Below are positions 1-12,169 of a stretch of DNA of 64,000 nt, piece after piece. Within the stretch, counting starts at the first letter, position 1. Every line of letters begins with the position of its first letter. Both the position numbers and the translations under genes were made by a program. The notes under the pieces are model-generated. The model had not been told where the DNA came from. It saw only the letters and a list, made by a program, of their open reading frames with translations, and made no database searches. The stretch comes from Pseudisothecium myosuroides (Eukaryota; Streptophyta; Bryopsida; Hypnales; Lembophyllaceae): positions 25,234,001-25,298,000 of the forward strand of contig OX637296.1 in the NCBI GenBank assembly GCA_951799445.1, written 5' to 3'.

Positions 1-16
1 TGCATAGTATCTTCAC

Positions 17-250
17 GTGCGAGTAGCTTGCTTTCCTGACGAGATGGAATTCCTTGGAAAAGGGTCAGAGGGGCTCATGGACCACAACAGTTTTGTGCCT
101 GTTGGTGAAGTGAAGCAGGGTTGGAAAGTACCGTTTTTCCCCCATGCATCATGGAGTGGTCGATTTAAGCATTTTAAGGTCTCAAGCTGCAAGCAACCAA
201 GTCAGATTTCTCTCGAGGAAGTGGCAGGTGGGCTGCCCCATTTAGTCTGA
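17..250 (+). CDS. possible 3' end of an unrecognised gene at the window edge
   Basis: An open frame of 77 codons runs from near the window edge to a TGA. Its composition (for example a stretch rich in Gly, Asp, Phe and Trp around PDEMEFLGKGSEGL and GWKVPFFPHASW) is less AT-biased than the flanking DNA, which is why I mention it. I do not recognise the product. It could be the last exon of a plus-strand gene that begins left of the window, since the first Met is not convincing as a true start. The following 480 bases have no convincing exon and could be 3' UTR. A chance frame is equally possible. Confidence 0.2.
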   Translation: MRVACFPDEMEFLGKGSEGLMDHNSFVPVGEVKQGWKVPFFPHASWSGRFKHFKVSSCKQPSQISLEEVAGGLPHLV

Positions 251-730
251 AAATCTGCCTGATACTATTGAAGTTTTTCCTACTCGTACAGGGTTTTGTC
301 GAAGTGTCAAAAACACAACTCCAATGCAAGATTCCGTATCTATTTGATGCGTCATATGCTATGCTCTCGGACGAGAGGAACTTGCAGTTGTATGGAGGAT
401 TGAAGTGTTGAGTAGAGATACGGAGTATTGACGCCTGGGTTTGGCAGAGATGCTTTTTCCCACATTTTTGATGTACATCTTGTACATCTAGCTGGTGAAT
501 TCTTTTAAGTGCAATTGGCTTGTTAAGGTGTTCACTGCACAAAATTGTGTTACTGTCCAAATTTTGCCTTCATATGAGTTCGTTTATCTGTGGACAACTA
601 AAAGTGACTTTCTGGAATGGCATTCACACGAGCATAGCATAGTCAGCATACAGTTGCACTTGGGAAGCGCCGAAGCACGATCTATGAGGGCTAAGCTTGA
701 ACAGTTCCTCCTCTTCATTTCAGAACCTAA

Positions 731-815
731 ATTTAGGATAGATGTACTTGTTTCAGGATAGATGTACTTGATTCACGATATATGTACTTGTTTCAGGATT
801 TATGTACTTTATTTA
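731..815. repeat. 20-bp minisatellite, about four copies
   Basis: Four consecutive 20-base units at 731, 751, 771 and 791 share the pattern nTTyAsGATAkATGTACTTg, and a degraded fifth starts at 811. The units differ at a few positions, so this is an older tandem array. No coding role is evident. Confidence 0.75.
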
Positions 816-1096
816 CGAGATGTGTGCCACTTGGATAACAGAAGAATTATACTCCTACACTGTCCGGGAAGTATCCTTACAGTAAACGGACCATTTCCTT
901 AATTCTTGAAGCTGGCTCGGTTTTTTTCAATTTTACTCGGAAGTCAGCCTGAGAAGTGGATTTTTTTCCGGTTGCAATCCTACATTTTGAATTTTCATTA
1001 GGCAATTTGCCGGATTTCTGTATTTCCATTTGGCCATTTTCCTGAATGTGGAAAATAGAGCCAGTTTTTTGTTTTCATGGGGGAGTTTTATTTCTA

Positions 1097-1358
1097 CTCC
1101 CCATTTTTTTGTTTGATGTATCCTCGGCAGGAATTGAATTTGGCTAAGCCCCTACCAAACTAGGGCCAAGGATGTAGCCTTCTAAAAATACAAGGATCCC
1201 AAAGAGGGTCCAAGTATTTTCCGGAGGCTCCCCACTTTTTTGTTTGATGTATCCTTGGCAGGGATTGAATTTGGCTAAGCCCCTACCAAACTAGGGCCAA
1301 GGATGTAGCCGTCTAAAAATACAAGGATCCCAAAGAGGGTCCAAGTATTTTCCGGAGG
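1097..1358. repeat. 131-bp tandem duplication with tRNA-like core on the minus strand
   Basis: Two head-to-tail units, 1097-1227 and 1228-1358, are nearly identical over 131 bases. On the minus strand each holds a short tRNA-like segment: a 7-nt 5' end TCCTTGG that can pair with a 3' end CCGAGGA, a TAGTTTGGTAGG block resembling the Pol III A box, and ATTCAATTCC resembling the B box. Only about 52 nt separate the two ends, so no anticodon arm can be drawn. It is not a working tRNA; a tRNA-derived SINE fragment or a decayed tRNA relic is the best reading. Confidence 0.5.
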
Positions 1359-4300
1359 ATGGTTAGCACTGTAGATTTTCAATTTCACACTTTTACAGAT
1401 TGACAGTGAGTAAAAGCCATTCACTGCTGATGCCTCTTAACAAAGGATAATTGGTGAGTTGGTGTGAATGTGTGATAGACTTATAACTTTATAAGAATAT
1501 AAGTATACTATGTACACATTAAAAAAATATCCTAGAAAGTATATGACTACCCGCCGAGAAAAAGGTATTTACATTGGTAATTTTCCTACATATCCCTAGG
1601 ACGGACGGCCAAATTGCCGAGGTTTAATTTTCCTACCCAGTCCATTTCTAAAAATATTATTTTTTCATTCGGTAACCCATCCTAAACATTTCTATGCCAT
1701 TCGGAAATCTTCAAAAAATTTCGGCTAGGTCGTAACTAGATGCCGGTACTTCCCGTTCATTGTACTCCTAGATTCAAGTTCTACAGTTAGGTCCAATAAT
1801 CTTACAAATTTTGTTCCCAGGCAGATTCAACAACAAATAGTCTATGAAGTTCACGAAGCTCTAGCATACTCAAAAATGGATGGGTTTTCAAACTACAAAT
1901 TGTGTTGGAATTATATTGCAGAGTACTTGATTCATCATAACAAATATATGCATGTGAAATTTAAAATCAGACAACAATTTGAATCTTTTCTTTACACTAT
2001 CTACCGTCTAGTGTTGTCAACCTTTGTTGAAATTATAACTTGCATTCTATTGGGCATCTTAGAAATGAACATTTGCAATTGTTGTAGAGATACTTGATTC
2101 CATCCTAATTGAATTGTTTGTATCACTTTTTGCGCTTCTATTAGTTCTGCATAAATATCTCGATTCAACAACTTCGGAACCTATTAAGGTAGAAGCACCT
2201 AAATGAGACACTTATTCAAGATCTACAGATCTTGAGGGTAGCTACAAAATAAAATGATATATACTTGTTAGGAAATGGCTTAAGAAACCAACAAAATTGG
2301 TTTTATATTTTTCCAAGCTTGTATGAATATAATACAATTTTTGGGAAATAACTCTATAGATGCACCTACTATGGACACTAGACTAACACCAAAGTGGGCA
2401 TACAAACACCCAAAAGAGACACACTCTAATCTTGGATCATGCATAGGTGATTGGCCAATACAAGAACCTCCATCATGATAGTGACAACTTCTTGGAACGC
2501 TTGTCTACTTTGGGTCCCCACATGTCTTCTTTGGATCCATTAGGGAGTGGATTTAGGTTGTTTTGTAGATGTCCCTATACGACTCGTGTCTAAATTAGGT
2601 GCTTCTACCTTATTATGTTTTTTAACAAATAGCTTTCAATTGTATCATACTGAACTAATGTATTACACATGTTTAGATACATATACTAGTGTGCCTTGTG
2701 CCATTACCCACCCCAATACTGTTGATTTAATTATGAAGATGTCGCAAATGGTGTTGAATGTGGACCATTGATCATATTCAAAGAATGTTGGAATAGTCAT
2801 TGATGAATCCGCCGTGGATTCAAATAGGGTTTGGCGAAGAAGATCGGGTTTGCTAGTCATATGAGAGATGGGCAAAATCGGATTTGGTAAGAGAAACTCG
2901 GGTTTTGTGTCCGATTGGGGTTTCGTGGTTGTCCCTTGAGAGTTTGGATGCGTGGGGTCATGGTCGCCGTGTGAGAGATCATCAATCAATCACCAATCAT
3001 GATAGAATGATTCATAAATGTCAAAATACCCATAAATCTAAAAATCCACATCCAAGAAAAATTTGTTTCAAAAAAGTGATTTTTGTTAGCTACCCCAATT
3101 GTCTAGACTACCCCCACTTTGAAAGAAAAACTTTCTTGGGATGTTTTAGGGTGTAACTTTTAAATGGTACGGAGTATATCAAAATGCTACATAAAATTTT
3201 AGAATTTGAAGATGGTAATAAATTACATTTTTGTACCAAATTTTTGTACCAAATTTTTGACAAAGTTTGCATTTTGGGGGTGGTTTGTCCAATTTTAAAA
3301 TATTGGCTAAAATTCTAGTTTTGTCCTTTAGAGGTTAGAAGATAAACCAAATCCAAGGGGCATGGTAAAATGTCAAACCTAAATTTCATTTAATTTATGA
3401 TTTTAAGCGTCTATAAGCTTTACTAAAAAATATAGCTACAATAATCTACTTTTTTATTCCATTATAATTTTTTCCAAAATTTCTAAAATTATAATTTTTA
3501 TAGCACTTTGAAAGTAACATCTTGAAAGTCAGCTTAAATACACCACTTTTAAATTTTTCTATCAAAATTCTCTTAGTATGAGCTCAAGAAGTACATCAAT
3601 TACACCATGATGTTTATCTCTATCACCTCCATTTTTGTTAAAAAATTCATACTGTTTTGAATATTAATTTTTGTAATTATTATGATTTTTACATAAATTA
3701 AAAATTAAAAATTGTATAAAATCAATTTTTATATTTTAATTATGAAAGATTGAAGTTAAATTTGGAATACGTATATTATATCATATGAAAAAATATCAAA
3801 TTTTTGAAAGGTGTATTTTTAATATACAAAACTAATGAAGTTTGACAAAAAACAAACATGGAATGTTTATTAAGGGCATGTGAGTGATTTCGGCATTGGA
3901 TATTTGTATTAACATGTGCTAATTTGATGGAGATTGCACAATGTGCAAATAGTGGAAGGATATTCAGTAGGTCGGAAAAGTATTTTTAAGCATATTTCAT
4001 ATATTATCCATGGTAGAATTTGAGGAGGTGAGTAATTTAGACATAAATTTCCATAAGGATAGATTGCTCAGAGACCATATTCCAAATGTTTGTCTCAAAC
4101 TTATTACTATTTGAATTTCAAATAAAAAATTTCTCATTGTACAAGAAATCATAAAAAAATGACTAGTATATTGTCCATTCAATTAACTTCCTTGTAGTGC
4201 AACGTGATTTAAAGTAAGCTAGACTCCATATTTGCTTTTGAAATCGTTTATGAATGCACTTAACAAGATTTAGAACTCAATGGTGGAAAGATTTAAATTC

Positions 4301-4643
4301 ATCAAGAATAAAGATTTTATTCCAAGAGTCAGGGCTCAAAATCTATTCACCACATTTCTCAAGATTGAAAAAAAGTTTTTTTTCACTCTTCAATTATTAT
4401 AATCTTTCAATCCACACGGTGAAATGGGTTGAAATTTTTTCAATACACTGTCAGAGTAGTCTACTGCACATTTACACGGTTAAAGTTACAAAAAAAGTTT
4501 TTATTTTCAATTTTTGGCAATGCACTTAAAAATGGCAGATTTTGACAATTTCTCTTGAAAAGCACCCAACCTCCTTTTGTGGTTAAGAAGTAGGGAGCAT
4601 TGTGTACATATTCAGTCTTCAAATGGGAATCAATTAACATACA
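1359..4643. other. AT-rich intergenic DNA, no gene seen
   Basis: Frames here are short, AT-driven and without recognisable motifs. Homopolymer runs and short direct repeats (for example the duplicated phrase near 3230-3260) occur. I see no tRNA, exon with splice signals or complete transposon. Confidence 0.6.
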
Positions 4644-5156
4644 CTCCCTCTATCTCAAATAAATTTGTGGTTTCTAAATATTGTTTATCCCAATTTAAAT
4701 TTGATGTTTTAAAGTTCATAGAAATGGAAAAAGCGTTGGAGATGCTTGATGGTGTCTATGATTAAACTTGGATCACTAAAGTTGATTGAAGTTATTCGCC
4801 AAATTGGATCAAGCTGGAATCACTGGATTTGATCTATCTTACTCTAAAAACACTAAAAGGAACTCATCGAAGTTCACTATTAGCAGCTGATCAAAGTTGA
4901 CAATTCATTGCACAGGAGTTGGTAGTAGATTGATTGGAGTTCATTGCACTAGAGGTAGTTGCAAAATAGGAGAAATTTGACAATTTTACTACCTATTTTC
5001 AATAGGTTGAGTTTGATTTTTAAAATCAAAACTTTCACTCTTACTAAGGTTGATTAGAAGCTACTAGAACCATAAATTCCGGTGCAAACAGGAATACCTT
5101 ATGCATTAATCTAGCCTTTTTCAAGAAACCACGAATTTATTTCAAGACAGAGGGAG
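4644..5156. mobile_element. Stowaway-like MITE
   Basis: The left end CTCCCTCTATCTCAAATAAA and the right end near 5125-5156, finishing GACAGAGGGAG, are imperfect inverted repeats of about 30 bases; the adjoining GTTTC / GAAAC blocks also pair. CTCCCTC is the typical start of Stowaway (Tc1/mariner-type) MITEs, and TA follows the right end. The left flank reads TACA rather than a clean TA. At ~513 bp it is long for Stowaway and has no coding capacity. Confidence 0.7.
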
Positions 5157-6599
5157 TACCTTTAATTGCTAATCTATCAACAAGTAGAAAGATTCTCAAA
5201 TGCAACTATAAATGTCTTATTTAAATTATCTCTAAAAACTTGTAAATCTTTTGTTTTTATATATTATTGATTTAAAACATACAAATATAAGTTCTATTAT
5301 TAATGTGGTGAGTAGGCCAAAATCACTCATGCTCCAACTGTGGACCTAATTTCAAGATCCAATTCAACATCCAACTTTAATAAAATCTAAGGTAAAACAG
5401 CCCATCATGGTCAAATGACCCATGACAGACACCTAAGGAATGATCCCATGATGGTTATTCTCAGTTTATGAGATTTTAAACCACAATCAAAGCCTTACCT
5501 GACACTCATGGATTAATTAGTAACCTCATTAGGAACACCCAACTATTTCAGTGTAAATCACTACAGGAAGTAACTTTTTAAGGCCTTTCACTTTAGAAAA
5601 TATTTTGATTGCTTTAGAAGAGTAAGGTGAACATCATGGATATAGTTGCAAGTTGGTTTTGGGGTAGTCTACAGACTCTTTTGGGTTGAACACTTCAAAA
5701 AATTATAACTAATTCATACTTTGTTGGAAAAATATAATTTCAATTGCTCTTGCTATTTCCCACACTTGTCTGTATGTAGGGAAAAAATTAAAAAAAATTC
5801 AGCCATGACATGAGGACAAATTAGCAATTCTGACCATGATGGGCTCGTTTACCTTATACAATAGCCTACAATTTGACAATTCAATGTCTTGAAGAAAGCT
5901 TTTGGATTACCATTGCAACCATATTAAGTATGTAGATAGCAAGATAATTAAATTTAAAACAAAAAAAACAAATTTTTTGTACTTTACTTAATTAGATTTT
6001 GTGGCTTTGAGTCATCTTATTTTAGAATTTTCGAGCTATAAGTTTTGAATTTCTAATTATTTACATTGAAGAATTGAGTTGAAAGTCAAGGAAAACAAAT
6101 TAACTTAAAAAAATTATTCCACAAAATAAGTACAAGCAAAGGAAAAACTAAATTGTTAATAGTTCTAAGATGAAATTGAAATACACTAATTCCAACGATG
6201 AGGTTGTTCTAGCAAGCAAACTCATCTGTGTGGAACTTTTTTCTTCATTATATTGTAAAAATTGTATTGAAAACTGAATCGTATAAGTTATTTTTTGAAG
6301 AAGATGCTCTAATTGCCCCCAAAAGAAGACTCCATAATTATCTCATCACTAGTCCACATGGAATGAATAAAAACTTTCCACGTAAACAAAAATATTTTCT
6401 CTGAGAAACAAAATTTAAACAAAATTATTTAGAATTTTTATAATCTTCTATGTATTGCCTGAAAAAATACTTTGGAGACTTGAAGTAGCATAACAATTTT
6501 TCCCAAGCATTGATTGAAATGAAAATTATATCTCCAAAAAGCTAACGTGTTTTCTATCTTCAAAAAAAACTTCAAAAAATCACATAAAAAATGAGACCA
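5157..6599. other. AT-rich intergenic DNA, no gene seen
   Basis: There are no convincing frames, exons or RNA genes. The right part probably contains the body of the TTAA-type element whose 3' terminus is at 6642, but I could not find its left end. Confidence 0.5.
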
Positions 6600-6646
6600 T
6601 AAGAACTTGTTTAGGTTGAGGGGCCAATTGAGACTTTAGGGGTTAA
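6600..6646. mobile_element. 3' terminus of a TTAA-flanked element
   Basis: The sequence ends in ACTTTAGGGG followed by TTAA (6643-6646), the same terminus and flank as the complete elements at 14885, 19745 and 44947. Only this end is recognisable; the matching TTAACCCC end was not found in the preceding kilobase. Confidence 0.5.
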
Positions 6647-7590
6647 GAAGCAACATTAGTATGATGAGAGTAGTCTCCCAGGGACAACAATGGGAAGCTA
6701 TATAATTCTGCTTTGACCACCTATAAAATGTCTTTTTTTCTTCAATATATGTGAAATATTCTATGATTCGAGGTTTCAGTTGAAAAATAATTATGAATCC
6801 GATAAGTGTAAACATGCAACGACCAAAGCATCTACCTTATGAACTCATAATCAACGGTTGTCCTGGCGTCCAACGAGGTACCTGAATGACTTGGCTGTAG
6901 TTACCACAGAGGTGTGCAAGCAAATGCATGCACTGTATATTGATAAAGAAGCATTCCAAGAGCTCCGGTTTGACACCGCTCTGAACTCTCGAAGTTCCTA
7001 CGAAGAGCTATCAAGACACAGCAACCAGGATAAATTCCTCCTGCAGTGGCGTTCTCGACTGTAAGCTTCAAGCAGTAAAAAACAAGACTCGTAAAAAGAA
7101 AAGGCTCAGAAGTCCGTGTTGCAGAAAATAGGGGACCCCAAAACTGCTCCTAAAACTCTACGGTTCCAGTTCACAAGCCGCCAAAATAACTCAAACATAA
7201 CGAACTGCTCTCACTAATCGACACATATAAGTGCGTACAACCAACATCCGGAAGTCGAGTATCCTGCCAGACAGTCACCTGACAACTTCTAAAAACTCAT
7301 CTAGATCTAAACTAACGTGCATAACACGCGTGTTTCGCTCTCTCAAATACTTCTCTAAAAAGCTGTGTCGAACACAAAAACCCATGCATAGTTTCCTCCA
7401 TATTAACACCTTCAGTTCCACAAGTTACTCTCTCACGCCTGCCATGATTTACTCAAACTGTTCAGTTGAGCGTATCCCATAAAGTAGTAACCTCAGTGAT
7501 TCAATAACCAGTAAATATAAATTTAGGATACCTTTCTCATGGAAAGGAGAGACGCACATGGTCGATGCGCACAATGGACGATCCGCTCAT
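6647..7590. other. intergenic DNA and probable eRF1 3' UTR
   Basis: The region lies downstream of the minus-strand eRF1 stop codon. An open plus-strand frame at 6858-7064 has no recognisable motif and I do not call it. The part next to 7591 is presumably eRF1 3' UTR; no polyadenylation site can be assigned by eye. Confidence 0.5.
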
Positions 7591-10219
7591 CTAGTCATCC
7601 TCATCATAATCACCGTACTCTCCGTCGGAAACTTCGTCAAACGTACGCATATCCAGCTGGTATCGCAAAATACCTCCAATACCTCCAAAACCTCGGCAAA
7701 ACTGCGATCCTTCCTGTAGATCACGAACAGAAACAAAATTCCCACAGTTGAATATGTAACACTCCTCCAGGTTAATGCCATCTTAATTTGTGTCATGAGA
7801 GCAAAGTAATGAAATTAATACTCAATAAAAAGCAGCAAAAGCTGTCAAAAATAGTATTATTGTCCGGCACAAACTACAACTCCAGACATCCCTCCCTTAA
7901 CGCACCTGTGACTTGTTCGTCACGAACTCTAACGTGCAGCCATAGCGCTTGTACTCGTTGGCAAACCACTCCAGAAGGGACAGCTTTTCCTGAACCTCCA
8001 ACTCTGCCTGAGTTTCAACATCCCTGAAGCTGGAGCAATTCAGCAAGAAAACAGTCAGGCTACTGATTCCTTGTGAACTATGAAACCAGAGATAACAAAA
8101 AAATTTAACATCTTCATACATTCAGATTGTAAACACATCTCTCTTAAATCACTGCCCGATCGCCCGACCCAACCAGTAAAAAGAATGCGAAAAAAGTCTA
8201 GGATATAAAGAAAATGACTCCCTAGACTGACCCTGGACTTCCACAAAGTGGATAAAAATGTTAGAATTATGCTGCTCTGCTGTCGGTTCACTGAACTACC
8301 AAGCTTTCCATAGCAAATTTGGGTCAATATTCAACGCTAGCTTGTGGCATACGTTCGTGCAAAAAATTACAGCCATCCAACAAACTAGTACCCAGACAGC
8401 TGCCAGGATCTGAGCTTGCCTCCATTGCAAAATAACTTGATGACCATATATCAGCGGTATCCTAAATATAATCGTTGTTCGAGATCTCTCTTCACTACAA
8501 GCAATACAAATAAATCACTCACTCTCCTCAAGAATCTTTTATCTCTCGAGCAAATCACCGAATTTGGACTACAGTAGGGGCAGCATATCTTCTTACTTCG
8601 ATTGGTCGACTTCTTGTTCTTTGCTCAGATGCTTGATCACGAGTTCCCCAGTGACTACGTTCTTTAGAACGTATCGATTCGTTTCCAGACTCTCCCACAC
8701 GATCAAAGTCTCCACGGCGCCCATCTCCAGAGCCTTCAGCGTGTCGTCGACCCCGAAGACGTACTTCCCGGTATCCTGGCTAATCTCATCGAAGTACTTC
8801 CCTATTAACCTTTTCTCCTGGATGAACTTCACGTTCGCAAGAATCTCCGCTGACAGCTCGATGGCTTGGTTAAACCCGTTGTCTCCACCGTAAGATACGT
8901 CCACCACGTTCAGTACCTTGGTTTGCAGCCGAGGATCAAACATATCAGACTGACTAAGCTCCGTCTTGAAATCGGCTGAACCGGCAAGGATCAGACCTGC
9001 ATTGAACACAGTCAACTGCATCAGATGCTGGCCTTGATTTCCTGCAAATACTGCAACATAACATGCCATCGAAGATCTTCCCAGCTCTAAGGGAAAAATT
9101 GCAATCGGACAAAACACCCGCCTTCCAAACCGTCATACCTGACACATTAGGCTGACTTGTTGCTGGATTGATGTAAAACTGAGTCGCCAGCTCTGCGGTT
9201 TTCCTCACGTAGTTGTGTCGCTTCTCCATTCGCAAACGGGCGAAACGCAGCGCGGACTGCCCTCCTCGACCGTGCTTCTTCGGCAAATCCACCGTAAACT
9301 TGTGCAACACTTCTCGTGTATTCCCGCTCAGCGTCCCGAACAGAGTACCATTACCATCCATAATGATGAATCCAAACTTGTCATCAGACTCCAACAGCTC
9401 ATTCAACGCTTCCGTGTGGAATTTGTTGTCGCAAAGGTACAGTGACGCATTAATGGGCTTAAAAGGCTCGAAATCGATCGTCACCTACAGAAGAAAATAT
9501 GTCTTGAAGTCAGACTTCGTCCACCACATGATCTCCCATGATTTCACAAACAGGAGAAAATAAAGAATTACAAACCCTACCTTCTTCTCCTTGCCATCAT
9601 CCGTGACAATTGTACCCGTGTACAACACGAGTCCGTTGGGCGGCACCTTGTTGTATAGCTTCAACCTCTGCTGTGCAGACGTTATGGCTCCCAACACAGA
9701 TTGCCTGTTCACCCTGTTCTTGATATTGGAGGCGGTTCCAAACTCGTCTCCAAGCATCTTAGTCACCCGAGAAACCTGATCCCTGGAACCGCCGCAACAT
9801 GCCACTCTCCAATTCAATACACAACAGATAGCAACAGATAGCACCACAACCAAGACCTAACACTAAGCCTTCATTGAAAACTTCCAGATCTCACACAATC
9901 AAAACGCTCTGAGACGACCGAGACGCAACCCTAATCTTCAAAAAACGCGCACATCAACCATCCTAACCCACCCAAGAACACTACACCAATTCCGAAACCC
10001 TAGCGTAGCCTCTCCACTCCTCTCCTCGAAACCACCGGCATCCCTCGCCGCCCCCCACGCATCCCGCGGAATGACGGAAAACCACAACACCTACCTGGGC
10101 GGCATGATGAGCGAAATCATGGACGTGCCGTTGCCGCGAGCAGACTCCAGCGCCTTGATGAGCTTCTTGATTTTCCATATCTCGATGTTCTTATCGGTTT
10201 CTCCGCCGCCGTCCGCCAT
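7591..10219 (-). CDS. ERF1: eukaryotic peptide chain release factor subunit 1 (eRF1)
   Basis: Reads stop codons in the ribosomal A site and triggers peptide release with eRF3, in the cytosol. Six exons on the minus strand: 10219-10095, 9782-9581, 9484-9139, 8996-8597, 8029-7906, 7713-7591. All junctions are GT-AG, and phases close to 1320 nt, 439 aa, against about 436 in Arabidopsis. Exon 1 starts [20 protein letters not shown], matching plant eRF1. Motifs: GTS at 31-33, E55, YLCDNKF at 125-131, GGQ at 183-185 inside [13 protein letters not shown], and an acidic C-terminus after [16 protein letters not shown]. The stop is TAG. Oddity: the NIKS tetrapeptide at 61-64 reads NIKN here (codon AAC). 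Everything else looks like an intact functional gene. Identification is near certain; exon ends are inferred. Confidence 0.97.
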
Positions 10220-10534
10220 CGCGACAGGCCGGCGCCACCAACGTCAAGCAATCCGCACTCGCAAATTGCGCACAGTCCAGGCGCCCGGCGGCAGCAGGCC
10301 TCTCTCTTTCCCAACAACAATCCCTCCCTACGTAAGAGATGCGACTCTGTCCTCTCCCTCACCACTACCAAAAGAGAATAGGACGGCAAAGCACGAGCAG
10401 CACCAAAATTATACTCCGCCTGCGCAGCAGCAACAAGCACGCGGCCCTCGAACATGCGTTGGCCCTCCTCCTCTCGGCTCCAAAAGAAAGGCCAGCGAGA
10501 CCACCTCGAACTGACGGCCAGGGCGGTTCTGTCG
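10220..10534 (-). promoter_or_regulatory. eRF1 5' UTR and proximal promoter
   Basis: This is a GC-richer stretch directly upstream of the eRF1 ATG, bounded on the far side by the triplicated repeat that starts at 10535. Core promoter elements cannot be placed with confidence. Long overlapping frames on both strands here reflect base composition rather than genes. Confidence 0.5.
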
Positions 10535-11243
10535 CTTGGTAGGTCCCGTACTTCTCGGTCCACATTGACACCCCAATGCAAATGGAAAATCCGGGACCAA
10601 CCCCTAAATGCTCCACTATCTATGAACGACGTAGATGGTGAAGCTTTTGAGAAGTGCACTTTCACTTAAGTTAGGTTGTTTGTTTGTTTGTTTATTTTTA
10701 TTTTTACAAGTGTGCCATGTGCCGTTGCCACAACCAAAACAAAAGTAAAAATAATTTTCTCTAATTATTTTTGCTTGGTAGGTCCCGTACTTCTCGGTCC
10801 ACATTGCCACCCCATGCAAATGGAAAATCCGGGACCAACCCCTAAATGTTCATCTATCTATGAATGACGTAGATGGTGAAGGTTTTGAGAAGCGCACTTT
10901 CACTTAAGTTAGGTTGTTTTTTTGTTTTTTTATTTCTAATTTTATTGGTGTGCCCTGTGCCGTTGCCACAGCCAAAACAAAAGTAAAAATAATTTTCTCT
11001 AATTTTTTTGCTTGGTAGGTCTCGTACTTCTCGGTCCACATTGCCACCCCATGCAAATGGAAAATCCGGGACCAACCCCTAAATGCTCCACTATCTATGA
11101 ACGACATAGATGATGAAGGTTTTGAGAAGCGCTTCCACTTAAGTTAGGTTGCTTTTTTGTTTTTTTTGTTTATTGTACTAGTGTGCCCTGTGCCGTTGCC
11201 ATAGCCAAAGTAAAAGTAATTTTTTCTAATTTTTTTAATCCAT
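10535..11243. repeat. three tandem ~238-bp units upstream of eRF1
   Basis: Units start at 10535, 10774 and 11011 with CTTGGTAGGTCyCGTACTTC and are highly similar throughout. Each contains ATGCAAATGGAAAATCCGGG, ACCAACCCCTAAATG, a T-rich tract and GTGCCsTGTGCCGTTGCCA. Unit 3 degrades near 11243. The array begins about 315 bases upstream of the eRF1 start codon, so it could influence its promoter. Origin is unknown; the ACCCCTAAATG piece resembles the ends of the TTAA-type elements elsewhere in the window. Confidence 0.85.
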
Positions 11244-11275
11244 AAAAACTTTGAAACTGAATAACTTTTTTATCG

Positions 11276-11568
11276 TAGGTCCAAGCGCCACGAAACAAAG
11301 CCTGTGCATCCCTCCCAGCCGAGGGCTTTCTGATGGTACCAAGCACACAACTAGGGGATGCACGGTCCAGGAGATCTCAACGTAACAAACAAACAACACA
11401 AAACAAAACAAATCAAACAAGCAACCTATCTTAACGGTAGGGATATTTTGTTTTTTTGTTACGGTGAGATCTTTTGGACTGTGAATCCCCCGGTTGCGTT
11501 CCTAGTACCATTGAAAAGTTCTTTCCAAGGAGGGGTGCATGGGCTTTGTTTTGCGGCGCTCTAACCTA
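11276..11568. repeat. imperfect foldback repeat
   Basis: The segment 11276-11390 (GGTCCAAGCGCCACGAAAC to AGATCTCAACGTAAC) is repeated in inverted, diverged form at 11458-11568 (GTTACGGTGAGATC to GCGGCGCTCTAACC). About 65 bases of AAAC/TTTTGTTT-rich loop separate the arms. Diverged copies of one arm occur at 11637-11745 and 13655-13775. It is a decayed foldback or MITE-like family without coding capacity. Confidence 0.6.
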
Positions 11569-12169
11569 TGGTGTGAAATTTATAGATTTTTGAGTTATTT
11601 TTGGATTTTAAATTATCCTAAATTATGGGTCTTTGGGATTGAGCGTCACTTAGTTGCGTTCTTGGTACCATTAGAAAGATCTCTTTGTGAGGAGGGGGGC
11701 ACATGCTTTGTTTTGTGGCATTTGGACCTACAATGTGAAAATTATAAATTATTTTTGAATTAAAAATTAAATTAAATTATCTTATATTCTATAAACACAA
11801 GGGTTTCATTATCTTTTACATTGGGCCAATGGCACCAGGTACACTAGTTTCTATATGGAAAAAAAATTAAGATTTCAATGGCCTCTCCCACTTCAAACTT
11901 TGAAGCATTGAACTCCATCACATTGGACATTAGAAAGAAAAAGAAATTGATAAATTGAAATATTCCAATTATTACTCTCAAGTCAAATTCAAAGCCTCAA
12001 AATCCATCACATTTGGGAACCCTTCCAGTTGGAAGACCATCCTTTGAGAAGATAGTACGCGGACGAGGAAGCTAGTTTTCTTTAAATGAAGGGAACATAC
12101 TACATTGAATGGGGACTTGTTTGTAAATTCATTCCAACTAAATTCTTCCCTAGAATGTTGACCAGTTCT
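11569..12169. other. AT-rich intergenic DNA with one repeat arm
   Basis: It includes the diverged repeat arm at 11637-11745 described with the 11276 foldback. The rest has no recognisable gene or element. Confidence 0.5.

Noticed and set aside
10071..10665. Frames of 147 and 182 aa on opposite strands across the eRF1 first exon and upstream region
   Set aside because: They overlap eRF1 exon 1 in the wrong frame or lie in its GC-rich leader, and are shadows.
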